A stretch of DNA of 30,490 nt. Source: JBDUCV01 sp040003255 (lineage in GTDB: Bacteria > Actinomycetota > Actinomycetes > Mycobacteriales > Jatrophihabitantaceae). Below, one piece after another: positions 23,117-30,490 of the stretch. The translations under genes were made by a program, and so were the position numbers. Numbering within the stretch: position 1 is the first letter of the stretch; every line of letters begins with the position of its first letter. The stretch lies in NCBI GenBank assembly GCA_040003255.1, contig JBDUCV010000026.1, forward strand, positions 1 through 30,490. Direction: 5' to 3'. A model generated the notes under the pieces. The model was not told the origin of the DNA. It saw only the letters and a program-made list of their open reading frames with translations, and searched no databases.

Positions 23117-25024
23117 GTGACCACCGCCTCCGGCGTCCAGTCCGCGGCCTGGCTGCTCGTCGCGCTGCCGGCGTTGTCGGCCGCCGTGCTGCTGCTCGCC
23201 GGCAAGCGGGCCGACCGATGGGGTCCGCTAGTCGGTGCGGTCGTCCCGGTCGTGCTGTTCCTGTACTCGGTGGTGCTGTTCTTCTCGGTCAAGGCCGAGA
23301 GCGGTGCGGGACGCAAAGTGTCCCTGCACCTGTTCACTTGGCTGCCGGTCGGCTCGTTCCGGGTGGACGCTGGTTTTCTGCTCGACCCGCTGTCCGTGGT
23401 GTTCATGCTGCTCATCACCGGCGTCGGGTCATTGATCCACATCTATGCCGTGGGATACATGGCACACGACGAGGGCAGCCGCCGGTTCTTCGGGCATTTC
23501 AACCTGTTCATCGCGGCGATGCTGCTGCTCGTGCTCGCCGACAACTACCTCGTGCTCTACATCGGTTGGGAAGGCGTCGGCCTCGCGTCCTACCTGCTCA
23601 TCGGTTACTACTACAACCGACCGATTGCGGCGACCGCAGCCAAGAAGGCGTTCATCGCCAACCGGGTCGGCGACGTCGGCCTATCGATCGCGATCATGAT
23701 GATGTTCGGCTACCTGGGGACGACCTCGTTCGCCGGAGTGTTCAAGCAGGCACCCGGGCTGTCGGCGGGATTGGCCGCCGCGATCGCCTTGATGCTCGTG
23801 CTCGGTGCATGCGGCAAGTCAGGACAGTTCCCGTTGCAGACCTGGCTGCCGGACGCGATGGAGGGGCCGACCCCGGTGTCGGCGCTCATCCACGCCGCGA
23901 CCATGGTCACCGCGGGCGTGTACCTGATCGCCCGATCGGCCCCGATCTTCGATCAGTCGCAGGCCGCGCGCACCGTTGTTGTGATCATCGGGGCGATCAC
24001 CCTGCTCTATGGCTGCATCTGCGCATTCGGGCAGGACGACCTAAAGCGGGTGCTCGCCTACTCCACGGTCAGCCAGATCGGTTACATGTTCCTTGCCGTC
24101 GGGCTCGGACCTGGCGTGTACGCGATCGGCATCCTGCACCTGCTCGGCCACGGCTTCTTCAAGGCCGCCCTGTTCCTGTCGGCCGGGTCGGTCATGCACG
24201 CGATGAACGACCGCATCGACATGCGGCGTTTCGGCGGGCTGCGGACGGTCATGCCGATCACCTACGGCGTGTTCGTCTGCGGGTACCTGGCGATCATCGG
24301 TTTCCCGTTCGCCACCGGATTCTTCACCAAGGACAAGATCATCGAGTCGGCATTGGACAAGGGCGGGACGTCCGGCTGGCTGCTGGGTTTGGTCGCCCTG
24401 CTCGGCGCCGGTCTCACCGCGTTTTATATGACCAGGGCGCTGGTCATGACCTTCCACGGTGAACGACGCTGGGAGCCGGACGTGCATCCGCACGAGGCGC
24501 CCACGGTGATGACCGCTCCGATGATCGTGCTCGGCGTGCTGTCGCTGGTCGGGGGCTGGGTTCTGATCTTCGGCGGGGGGCTGCAGCACTGGCTCGAACC
24601 CTCGGTCGGCAAGTCCGGTGAACTTGGCGTGCATACGATTTCGCCGGTGGTGCTCACCGCGCTCACGCTGGTCGTCGTCGCGCTCGGTGTGTTGGGCGCC
24701 TGGGTGGCCTTCGGGCGTCGGCCGGTTCCGACGAGTCAGCCGGTAGGCGTGTCGGCGGTCACCACGGCCGCGCGCAAGAACATCTACGCCGATGCATTCA
24801 ACGAGGCGATCTTGATGCGGCCCGGTCAATGGCTGACCCGGGCGCTGGTGTGGCTCGACAACCGGGGCGTCGACGGGGCGGTGAACGGGCTGGCCGCAGG
24901 CTTCGGCGGCGGGTCGGGGCGGCTGCGCCGGGCGCAGAACGGCTTCGTCCGCAGTTACGCCTTGTCGATGATGGGCGGCAGCGTCGCGGTGATCGCGGTG
25001 CTGCTCGCGGTCAGGTTCATCTGA
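23117..25024 (+). CDS. nuoL: NADH-quinone oxidoreductase subunit L (antiporter-like)
   Basis: This 635-residue subunit starts at GTG 23117 with AGGAG five bases upstream. It is the distal antiporter-like proton channel. Landmarks are LYIGWEGVGLASYLLIGYYY with the key Glu, FIANRVGDVGL, LPDAMEGPTPVSALIHAATMVTAGVYL with its Lys/His path, and STVSQIGYMFLAVGLG. The C-terminal part includes the long lateral helix and a closing membrane span (MMGGSVAVIAVLLAVRFI). Its stop shares a base with the nuoM start (TGATG). Confidence 0.97.
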   Translation: MTTASGVQSAAWLLVALPALSAAVLLLAGKRADRWGPLVGAVVPVVLFLYSVVLFFSVKAESGAGRKVSLHLFTWLPVGSFRVDAGFLLDPLSVVFMLLITGVGSLIHIYAVGYMAHDEGSRRFFGHFNLFIAAMLLLVLADNYLVLYIGWEGVGLASYLLIGYYYNRPIAATAAKKAFIANRVGDVGLSIAIMMMFGYLGTTSFAGVFKQAPGLSAGLAAAIALMLVLGACGKSGQFPLQTWLPDAMEGPTPVSALIHAATMVTAGVYLIARSAPIFDQSQAARTVVVIIGAITLLYGCICAFGQDDLKRVLAYSTVSQIGYMFLAVGLGPGVYAIGILHLLGHGFFKAALFLSAGSVMHAMNDRIDMRRFGGLRTVMPITYGVFVCGYLAIIGFPFATGFFTKDKIIESALDKGGTSGWLLGLVALLGAGLTAFYMTRALVMTFHGERRWEPDVHPHEAPTVMTAPMIVLGVLSLVGGWVLIFGGGLQHWLEPSVGKSGELGVHTISPVVLTALTLVVVALGVLGAWVAFGRRPVPTSQPVGVSAVTTAARKNIYADAFNEAILMRPGQWLTRALVWLDNRGVDGAVNGLAAGFGGGSGRLRRAQNGFVRSYALSMMGGSVAVIAVLLAVRFI

Positions 25025-26571
25025 TGCATAATCCCACGCTGGTCATCCTGGTCCTGATCCCGCTCATCGGGTCGCTCGTGGTGTTCGCGCTGCCGAAGAC
25101 TGAGACCACCCTGGCTAAGCAGATCGCGCTCGGTGTTTCGCTGCTCGTCGTCGTCTACATGATGGTGATCGGGGCGCGCTTCGACACCGGCGGCGAGCGA
25201 TTCCAGTTCCAGGGCAGCTGGACGTGGATAAAAAGCTTCGGCGCGCACATCGCCTTCGGCGTCGACGGGATTGCGCTCGTGCTCGTCGCGATGTCGGCGG
25301 TCCTGGTCCCGACGGTGATCCTCGCGTCTTGGAACTCGTTCGACTCCGTCACCGATGCCGAAGAGATCAATCCCCGCCCACGCAGCGTTCGCACCTACTT
25401 CGGGCTGATCCTGTTGCTCGAGTTCTTCATGATCGGCGTGTTCGCCGCCACCGACGTGTTCCTGTTCTACGTGTTCTTCGAGGCGATGCTGGTGCCGATG
25501 TACTTCATCATCGGCAGCTTCGGTGGCCCCCGCCGCCAGTACGCCGCGATGAAGTTTTTCCTGTATTCCCTGGTCGGTGGGCTGCTCATGCTCGCCTCGG
25601 TCATCGGCCTCTACGTCACCACCGGCACCGGCACGTTCGCGATCAGCGACCTGATCGGCAAGGTGCCCGAAGGCGCGACGCAGAAGTGGCTGTTCCTTGG
25701 CTTCTTCATCGCGTTCGCCATCAAGGCACCATTGGTCCCGTTCCACACCTGGTTGCCCGACGCGGGCGCCGAGGCCCCGGCCGGTGGCGCGGCACTGCTA
25801 GTCGGCGTGCTCGACAAGGTGGGGACATTCGGCTTTCTGAGGTATTGCCTGCCGTTGTTCCCGCAGGCGTCGAAGTACTTCGCTCCCACGATCCTGATCC
25901 TGTCGGTCATCGGCATCCTCTACGCCGCGTTCCTCGCGTTCGGCCAGCGCGACATGAAGCGGCTCGTCGCTTACACGTCGGTGGCGCACTTCGGCTTCAT
26001 CGGCCTCGGCATCTTCGCGTTCACCACCCAAGGCGGCACCGGCGCAGTGCTGTATATGGTCAACCACGGGCTGTCGACGGGCGTCCTGTTCCTGATCGTC
26101 GGGTTGCTGATCGCCCGTGGCAAGAGCCGACTGGTTAGCGACTACGGCGGCGCCGCCCGGGTCACGCCGCTGCTCGCCGGGGTGTTCCTGCTCGCCGGGT
26201 TGTCGGCGCTCGCGCTGCCCGGGCTGAGCACATTCGTCAGCGAATTCCTGGTGCTGGTCGGCTCGTTCACCCGGCACAAGGGGCTGGCGATCCTCGCCAC
26301 CACTGGCATCATCCTGGCCGCGCTGTACGTGCTGATCCTCTACCAGCGCACGATGCAGGGGACGGTCAACGACAAGGTGCGCCGGTTCCGCGACCTAAAT
26401 CTGCGCGAGGCATTCGCGGTCGGCCCGTTGCTCGCCCTGATCGTCTTCCTCGGCGTCTACCCCAAGCCGGTTATCGATGTCATCAACCCGGCGATCAAGT
26501 TCACGATGCACGACATAGGCCGGACCGACCCGCTACCCGCGTCGGGCACCGCCGTCGGAGGACAGAAATGA
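25024..26571 (+). CDS. nuoM: NADH-quinone oxidoreductase subunit M (antiporter-like)
   Basis: This 515-residue subunit reads from ATG 25024, where TGATG joins it to nuoL. A longer in-frame reading to 24829 runs through nuoL and is not real. Landmarks are YVFFEAMLVPMYFIIGSFGG (key Glu), KAPLVPFHTWLPDAGAEAP (lysine of the proton path), LLVGVLDKVGTFGFLRY (second lysine) and LVAYTSVAHFGFIGLG. It is the middle antiporter-like channel. Its stop overlaps an ATG behind a near-perfect GGAGGA ribosome site (26557-26562), which now opens only a 29-codon frame. Confidence 0.97.
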   Translation: MHNPTLVILVLIPLIGSLVVFALPKTETTLAKQIALGVSLLVVVYMMVIGARFDTGGERFQFQGSWTWIKSFGAHIAFGVDGIALVLVAMSAVLVPTVILASWNSFDSVTDAEEINPRPRSVRTYFGLILLLEFFMIGVFAATDVFLFYVFFEAMLVPMYFIIGSFGGPRRQYAAMKFFLYSLVGGLLMLASVIGLYVTTGTGTFAISDLIGKVPEGATQKWLFLGFFIAFAIKAPLVPFHTWLPDAGAEAPAGGAALLVGVLDKVGTFGFLRYCLPLFPQASKYFAPTILILSVIGILYAAFLAFGQRDMKRLVAYTSVAHFGFIGLGIFAFTTQGGTGAVLYMVNHGLSTGVLFLIVGLLIARGKSRLVSDYGGAARVTPLLAGVFLLAGLSALALPGLSTFVSEFLVLVGSFTRHKGLAILATTGIILAALYVLILYQRTMQGTVNDKVRRFRDLNLREAFAVGPLLALIVFLGVYPKPVIDVINPAIKFTMHDIGRTDPLPASGTAVGGQK

Positions 26572-26657
26572 GCGAGCATCGTAACGAGCGGCTACGAGTG
26601 AGCGGCGCAGTGAACGGTGCGATGAGCGCTTGCCCGAAGAGCGGAGTAGGCAAGTGA
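26568..26657 (+). CDS. 29-codon ORF bridging nuoM and nuoN
   Basis: The ATG overlaps the nuoM stop (ATGA) and has GGAGGA five bases upstream. Its TGA overlaps the nuoN GTG (GTGA). The peptide MSEHRNERLRVSG and what follows resembles no family and is encoded by GAGCG-rich repeat-like DNA. It probably began as the start of nuoN, pushed apart by the inserted sequence. Confidence 0.3.
   Translation: MSEHRNERLRVSGAVNGAMSACPKSGVGK
26572..26653. repeat. Degenerate GAGCG-rich repeat-like segment between nuoM and nuoN
   Basis: The segment repeats the words GAGCGAGC, ACGAGCGG, GAGTGAGCGG and GATGAGCGC imperfectly. It contains a CTTGCC/GGCAAG hairpin (26629-26654) that ends on the G of the nuoN start codon. 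It looks like a short intergenic repeat of the kind scattered through actinobacterial chromosomes. Whether other copies exist cannot be seen from this window. Confidence 0.45.
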
Positions 26658-28201
26658 CACTCGCCGTCGCCGCCGAGACCATCAACGCGCCCTCGATCGC
26701 CTACCACGCGCTCTGGCCGATCCTCATCGTGCTGGGCGCCGCCTGCATCGGCGTGCTGGCCGAGGCGTTCATACCGAGAGACGACCGCTTTCCGGCCCAG
26801 CTGGCGATCAGCGTCGCAGGCCTGGTGGGTGCATTCGTCGCCGTCGTTCTACTCCGAAAAACATCGCTGACGACGGTGGCCGGCGCCATCTCTATCGACA
26901 AGGCAGGTCTGTTCATCCAGGGCTCGGTGCTGGTGCTGGCGGTCATGTCGTTGCTGCTCATCGCCGAGCGAAGCGTCGACACGGGCAGCGCGATCGTGGC
27001 GCAGGCCGCGGTCGTAGCGGGCTCACCGAAGGATCGGCAGCTCGCGCGCACCGACCGGGTGCAGACCGAGGTGTTCCCGCTGGCGATGTTCGCGGTTTCC
27101 GGGATGCTGATCTTCCCGGTCGCGAACAATTTGCTGCTGATGTTCGTCGCGCTCGAGGTGCTGTCGCTGCCGCTGTACCTGATGGCTGGCATGGCGCGGC
27201 GCAGGCGGCTGCTCTCGCAGGAGGCCGCGATGAAGTACTTCTTGCTCGGTGCGTTCGCGTCAGCGTTTTTCCTCTACGGGCTGGCGCTGCTCTACGGCTA
27301 CGCGAACTCGGTGGACCTCGGCGACATTGTGCGGTCAGCGAGCACATCCACCAAGCCGGACGTGCTGTTGTACCTCGGACTTGGGCTACTGATTGTCGGG
27401 CTGCTCTTCAAGGCAGGTGTCGCACCGTTCCACAGCTGGACTCCCGACGTCTACCAGGGCGCGCCCACGCCGGTCACCGCGTTCATGGCGGCGTGCACCA
27501 AGGTCGCCGCATTCGGGGCGATCATGCGGGTGCTCTACGTCGGGTTTTCGAGCACCCGGTGGGACTGGCGGCCGATCATCTGGGCCGTCGCGATCGCGTC
27601 CATGGCGGTAGGTGCGATCCTCGGGCTCACCCAGACCGACATCAAGCGGGTGCTGGCCTACTCCTCGATTGCGCACGCCGGGTTCATCCTGGTTGGGTTG
27701 ATCGCTCTCAACACTGACGGCCTGTCGAGCATGCTGTTCTATTTGGTCACTTACGGTTTCGCGACGGTGGCCGCGTTCGGTCTGGTCACCCTCGTGCGCG
27801 ACGCGGACGGTGAGGCTACACACCTGTCGCAATGGTCCGGGCTGGCCCGCAAGAGCCCGTTCGTGGCGGCGGTGATGACATTGCTGCTGTTGTCGCAGGC
27901 TGGCATCCCACTCACGGCCGGCTTTGTCGGCAAGTTCGTCGTCTTCCGGGCCGCCTACGACCAGGCGGCGCCACTGGTGGTCATCGCGCTGCTCTGCTCG
28001 GCGGTGGCGGCCTTCTTTTACCTACGCATCGTGGTGCTGATGTTTTTCGCCGAGCCGCCCGAGAACGGGCCGACGGTGGCCATCCCGTCCGCGGCGACCA
28101 CCATCGCGCTGACGCTAGGCACCGCGGCCACCGTCGTCCTCGGATTGTTCCCGCAGCCGATCCTCGACCTCGCCGCCAACGCCGCGTTCTTGTCGGGGTG
28201 A
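26654..28201 (+). CDS. nuoN: NADH-quinone oxidoreductase subunit N (antiporter-like)
   Basis: This 515-residue subunit is read from GTG 26654, which has GGAG seven bases upstream and overlaps the TGA of the small ORF. A GTG-free longer start at 26630 would include repeat-derived residues. Landmarks are FVALEVLSLPLYLMAGMARR (key Glu), FKAGVAPFHSWTPDVYQGAPTP (lysine path), AACTKVAAFGAIMRVLY and AYSSIAHAGFILVG. It is the antiporter-like channel next to NuoJ/K. Its TGA overlaps the GTG of the polyprenyl synthase, so the two are likely translated together. Confidence 0.96.
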   Translation: MTLAVAAETINAPSIAYHALWPILIVLGAACIGVLAEAFIPRDDRFPAQLAISVAGLVGAFVAVVLLRKTSLTTVAGAISIDKAGLFIQGSVLVLAVMSLLLIAERSVDTGSAIVAQAAVVAGSPKDRQLARTDRVQTEVFPLAMFAVSGMLIFPVANNLLLMFVALEVLSLPLYLMAGMARRRRLLSQEAAMKYFLLGAFASAFFLYGLALLYGYANSVDLGDIVRSASTSTKPDVLLYLGLGLLIVGLLFKAGVAPFHSWTPDVYQGAPTPVTAFMAACTKVAAFGAIMRVLYVGFSSTRWDWRPIIWAVAIASMAVGAILGLTQTDIKRVLAYSSIAHAGFILVGLIALNTDGLSSMLFYLVTYGFATVAAFGLVTLVRDADGEATHLSQWSGLARKSPFVAAVMTLLLLSQAGIPLTAGFVGKFVVFRAAYDQAAPLVVIALLCSAVAAFFYLRIVVLMFFAEPPENGPTVAIPSAATTIALTLGTAATVVLGLFPQPILDLAANAAFLSG

Positions 28202-29193
28202 GCACCTCAGCGCTCGGTGTCGAGTTCGCGGACGCCGAACTCGAGGAGTCGGTGCGCGCCCGGCTCGCCGCAGTGGAGGACATGCTGCGGGACGCGGTCA
28301 GTGCGGATGACGAGTTCGTCGACATCGCCGCGCGCTACCTGGTCGAAGCCGGCGGCAAGCGGTTCCGGCCGCTGGTGACCACGCTGGCCGCGCACTTCGG
28401 CGACCCGTCGGCGCCAGAGATTTTGCCGGCCGCTGTCGTGGTCGAGCTGACCCATCTGGCGACGCTGTACCACGACGACGTTATGGACGAGGCCCACGTG
28501 CGCCGCGGGGCGATATCGGCGAACGTGCGATGGGACAACACGGTCGCGATCCTGACCGGTGATTTTCTGTTTGCCCGCGCGTCGAGGCTGCTCGCCGATC
28601 TCGGGCCGCATGCTGTTCGGGTGCAGGCGCGCACATTCGAGCGGTTGGTCACCGGGCAGATCCGCGAGACGGTCGGGCCGCGCGACGGCGCCGATCCGAT
28701 CGAGCACTACCTCGCGGTGGTAGCGGACAAGACCGGCTCGCTCATCGCGACGGCCGCCGAATTCGGTGGCTACTTCGGGGGGCTCGGCGCGGCCGAGATC
28801 GGCGCTCTGCGCCGGTTCGGCGAACGCATCGGCGTGGCCTTCCAGCTTTCCGACGACATCCTCGACATCACCTCGGAGTCCGCGCAATCGGGTAAATCGC
28901 CGGGTACCGACCTCCGCGAAGGCGTCGCCACGCTGCCGGTGCTTTACGCCGTTCGCTCAACGACGCCGGACTCGGCCCGGTTGCGCGAGCTCGTATCCCG
29001 CCCTCTGGTCGACGGTGCCGATCACGCCGAGGCGCTTTCTTTGCTGCGCACGTCGCGGGCCGTGGACGAAGCCCGGCAGACCCTGCGGTCCTGCGCCGAC
29101 TCTGCCGCCGCCGTACTCGATGAGCTGCCGGACGTTTCGGCCCGGACCGGCCTCGAGGCACTGGTCGACACCGTGATCGAGCGGACCGGCTGA
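28198..29193 (+). CDS. Long-chain polyprenyl diphosphate synthase
   Basis: A 331-residue trans-prenyl synthase starts at GTG 28198 in a GTGA overlap with nuoN. It has GGKRFRP (52-58), the first Asp-rich motif H92-D93-D94-V-M-D97, KTGSLIA, and the second Asp-rich motif D219-D220-I-L-D223 after FQLS. This is the IspB/heptaprenyl class that builds quinone side chains from isopentenyl diphosphate; chain length cannot be set from sequence alone. Overlap with nuoN and the presence of prenyltransferase, methyltransferase and tail-reductase genes in the same window argue that its product becomes the menaquinone tail. Confidence 0.93.
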   Translation: MSTSALGVEFADAELEESVRARLAAVEDMLRDAVSADDEFVDIAARYLVEAGGKRFRPLVTTLAAHFGDPSAPEILPAAVVVELTHLATLYHDDVMDEAHVRRGAISANVRWDNTVAILTGDFLFARASRLLADLGPHAVRVQARTFERLVTGQIRETVGPRDGADPIEHYLAVVADKTGSLIATAAEFGGYFGGLGAAEIGALRRFGERIGVAFQLSDDILDITSESAQSGKSPGTDLREGVATLPVLYAVRSTTPDSARLRELVSRPLVDGADHAEALSLLRTSRAVDEARQTLRSCADSAAAVLDELPDVSARTGLEALVDTVIERTG

Positions 29194-29840
29194 GGACGGC
29201 CCGCACGCCCAGGTTCACCGATCGCCGCGACGCCGGGAGAGCACTCGGTGCACTGCTCGCCGGGCGGACGTTGGCTGGCCCCGTCGTCATCGCCTTGCCC
29301 CGCGGTGGTGTGCCGGTGGCCGTCGAGGTAGCCGCCATGCTTGGCGCACCGCTCGGTGTGCTCGCCGTGCGCAAGCTCGGGGTTCCCGGCCATTCCGAGC
29401 TGGCTTTCGGGGCCGTCGCGTCCGGTGGCATCCGGGTGCTGGACGACGAGATGCTCCAGCGGCTACCCCAGCTAGACGCGGCAACCGTCGAGTACGTGAC
29501 GGCGCGCGAGCAGGACGAACTCGAGCGCCGGGACGCGGCCTATTGCTCTGTCCGGCCAAGGCTGGACCTTGGCGGGCACACGGTTATCCTGGTCGACGAC
29601 GGGATCGCGACCGGGTCGACCATGTGGGCCGCGGCGGCCGCGGTTCGCTCCCGAGCGGCGCAGGTGCTCGTCGCGTCGCCGGTTGCCTCGGCTCGAGCGG
29701 TACACCTGCTCGGTGACGTCGCGGACGAAGTGATCGTCGCATTCATGCCGGAGCAGTTCTCCTCCGTCGGCGCGCACTACCGCGACTTCAGCCAGCTCAC
29801 CGACGCCGAGGTGGTCGCGCTGCTCGCCGGTTCGCCATAG
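29190..29840 (+). CDS. Phosphoribosyltransferase-family protein with a probable CTG start
   Basis: The protein has the PRPP-binding motif VILVDDGIATGSTM (D136-D137 in the numbering used here) and the family opening RFTDRRDAGRALGALLAGR (8-26), then VIALPRGGVPVAVEVA. The frame between its upstream stop (29121-29123) and the first conventional start (TTG 29271) contains no ATG, GTG or TTG, yet the conserved opening lies before that TTG. A CTG at 29190, overlapping the TGA of the preceding gene, gives the usual 216 residues. The TTG would give 189 with a clipped domain. Relatives are annotated as PRTase-like proteins, some fused to dienelactone hydrolase; the reaction is unknown. Confidence 0.85.
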   Translation: MRTARTPRFTDRRDAGRALGALLAGRTLAGPVVIALPRGGVPVAVEVAAMLGAPLGVLAVRKLGVPGHSELAFGAVASGGIRVLDDEMLQRLPQLDAATVEYVTAREQDELERRDAAYCSVRPRLDLGGHTVILVDDGIATGSTMWAAAAAVRSRAAQVLVASPVASARAVHLLGDVADEVIVAFMPEQFSSVGAHYRDFSQLTDAEVVALLAGSP

Positions 29841-29884
29841 GTCATCAGCCGCCCTTCGCCGGTGCATTGTCGCCCGGCTCGGCG

Positions 29885-29890
29885 TAGTTT
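29885..29890 (+). promoter_or_regulatory. Candidate -10 box for the hyp genes
   Basis: TAGTTT fits TAnnnT and lies 50 bases before the hypA ATG, in a locally A/T-richer stretch. No -35 is clear. Confidence 0.25.
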
Positions 29891-29939
29891 TCTGGCTACT
29901 CGGACAAACAGGCCGGCAGCACGACGCGAAGGTGTGCGG

Positions 29940-30269
29940 ATGCACGAGCTCGCCATAGCCGAAAGCGTGGTCGACGCCGTGGTCGACCGGTTGCCGGATG
30001 CGCGCATCACCTGCGTCGCGCTGCAGGTCGGCAAGCTGTCGGGAATCGCACCTGACGCGCTGCGATTCTGCTTCGAGCTGATCACCGCTGACACCGCGCT
30101 GGACGGCGCCGCGCTGGAGATCAGCGAACCGGCTGGGGTGGCTCATTGCGATTCGTGCGAAACGGAGTTCGTTCTGGACAGTCCGATCCTGCTCTGCGCC
30201 TGTGGTAGCGCGGAAGTCCATGTCATCAGTGGTGACCAGTTGTTGATCAGTTCGGTGAAGGTGGCCTGA
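29940..30269 (+). CDS. hypA: Hydrogenase nickel metallochaperone HypA
   Basis: This 109-residue protein starts at ATG 29940 with GAAGGTG upstream; the in-frame GTG at 29862 would hide the essential N-terminus. MHELAIAESV carries the Met-His-Glu nickel site of HypA, which delivers nickel to [NiFe] hydrogenase with HypB. The zinc domain has C70-x2-C73 and, unusually, C86-x-C88 (LCACGS) in place of the common CxxC, one residue shorter. It lies two bases before hypB, and both are presumably part of a hydrogenase maturation operon continuing past the window edge. Confidence 0.93.
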   Translation: MHELAIAESVVDAVVDRLPDARITCVALQVGKLSGIAPDALRFCFELITADTALDGAALEISEPAGVAHCDSCETEFVLDSPILLCACGSAEVHVISGDQLLISSVKVA

Positions 30270-30271
30270 GC

Positions 30272-30490
30272 ATGTGCGCTACGTGCGGTTGTGGGGACGA
30301 CGTAGGGGTCCGCATCACGACGGTCGGCTCGGCGACCCATGAGCACTTCCACGACCATCCCCACGACGGTGACCACCCGCACGACGGTGACCATTTGCAC
30401 GACGGTGACCACCCGCACGACGGCGACCACCCGCACGACGGCGACCATCCGCACGACGGCGACCATCCGCACGCCACTCGCCGGCCGCGG
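30272..30490 (+). CDS. hypB: Hydrogenase nickel GTPase HypB, N-terminal part (runs off the window)
   Basis: The first 73 codons are visible, beginning at ATG 30272, two bases after the hypA stop. MCATCGCG carries the CxxCGC high-affinity nickel site of HypB. It is followed by a histidine- and aspartate-rich stretch (residues 23-67) that in other HypB proteins stores nickel. The GTPase domain should follow beyond the edge. The His-rich stretch is built from six 18-base tandem units. Confidence 0.92.
   Translation, partial: MCATCGCGDDVGVRITTVGSATHEHFHDHPHDGDHPHDGDHLHDGDHPHDGDHPHDGDHPHDGDHPHATRRPR
30362..30469 (+). repeat. Six 18-bp tandem repeats coding for HDGDHP in hypB
   Basis: Six in-frame units of CACGACGGYGACCAYCCG lie end to end (the second ends in TTG, giving Leu for Pro), after a degenerate unit at 30344-30361. 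Differences are almost all at third positions. Each unit adds two His and two Asp. Confidence 0.9.

Noticed and set aside
1..30490. CRISPR arrays, tRNA or rRNA genes, insertion sequences
   Set aside because: No spaced direct repeats, cloverleaf-like sequences or transposase motifs were found on reading either strand. The only tandem array is the hypB coding repeat.

Overview
The window is chromosomal DNA of a high-GC actinomycete (Actinomycetota). The evidence is the strong G/C bias at third codon positions, many GTG and some TTG starts, ATGA/GTGA stop-start overlaps, an actinobacterial-type NuoE (long Ala/Pro/Lys tail) and NuoC (long N-terminal extension), and a Streptomyces-type Rex operator. 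The genus cannot be told from the sequence alone. No rRNA, tRNA, CRISPR array, integrase or transposase was seen.

Layout. (1) Positions 1-875 are poorly coding. They hold a perfect 13-bp-arm palindrome (57-84), a small minus-strand gene of the phage-associated Cys/HGG type, and a 383-base stretch with only weak signals. (2) Positions 876-2018 encode a short cobalamin-independent methionine synthase-like zinc protein, followed by a hairpin terminator. (3) Positions 2476-5807 form a tight three-gene plus-strand operon: a two-domain protein joining a luciferase-like (LLM) flavin/F420 oxidoreductase to a MenA/UbiA prenyltransferase, a CPBP intramembrane protease-like protein, and a MenG/UbiE quinone methyltransferase. 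(4) Positions 5826-10737 are a mixed block: a small membrane-anchored protein, a phosphoesterase-ligase LigD without polymerase domain, an unknown 124-residue protein, an alpha-methylacyl-CoA racemase-like CaiB/BaiF protein, two DUF202 membrane proteins and an ElaA-like acetyltransferase. (5) Positions 10937-29193 are the core: a MenJ-like geranylgeranyl/menaquinone reductase, the complete nuoA-N set (all 14 genes in canonical order, mostly overlapping), and a long-chain polyprenyl diphosphate synthase overlapping nuoN. (6) Positions 29190-30490 hold a phosphoribosyltransferase, hypA and the first 73 codons of hypB with a His-rich tandem repeat.

The genes combine into a menaquinone respiratory module. 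The polyprenyl synthase makes the quinone tail, the UbiA domain attaches it, MenG methylates the ring, the MenJ-like reductase saturates part of the tail, and complex I (NuoA-N) feeds NADH electrons into the finished quinone. A perfect palindrome matching the Rex (NADH/NAD+ sensor) operator lies just upstream of the reductase gene, 25 bases before its start codon, so the reductase plus nuo block may be controlled by redox state. HypAB at the right edge suggests a nickel-iron hydrogenase nearby, possibly a second electron source.

Points most worth following are the LLM-UbiA fusion, the Rex operator, the small coupling ORFs at the nuoB/C and nuoM/N junctions (the latter looks like a repeat insertion that displaced the nuoN start), and a phosphoribosyltransferase whose only family-length start is CTG.
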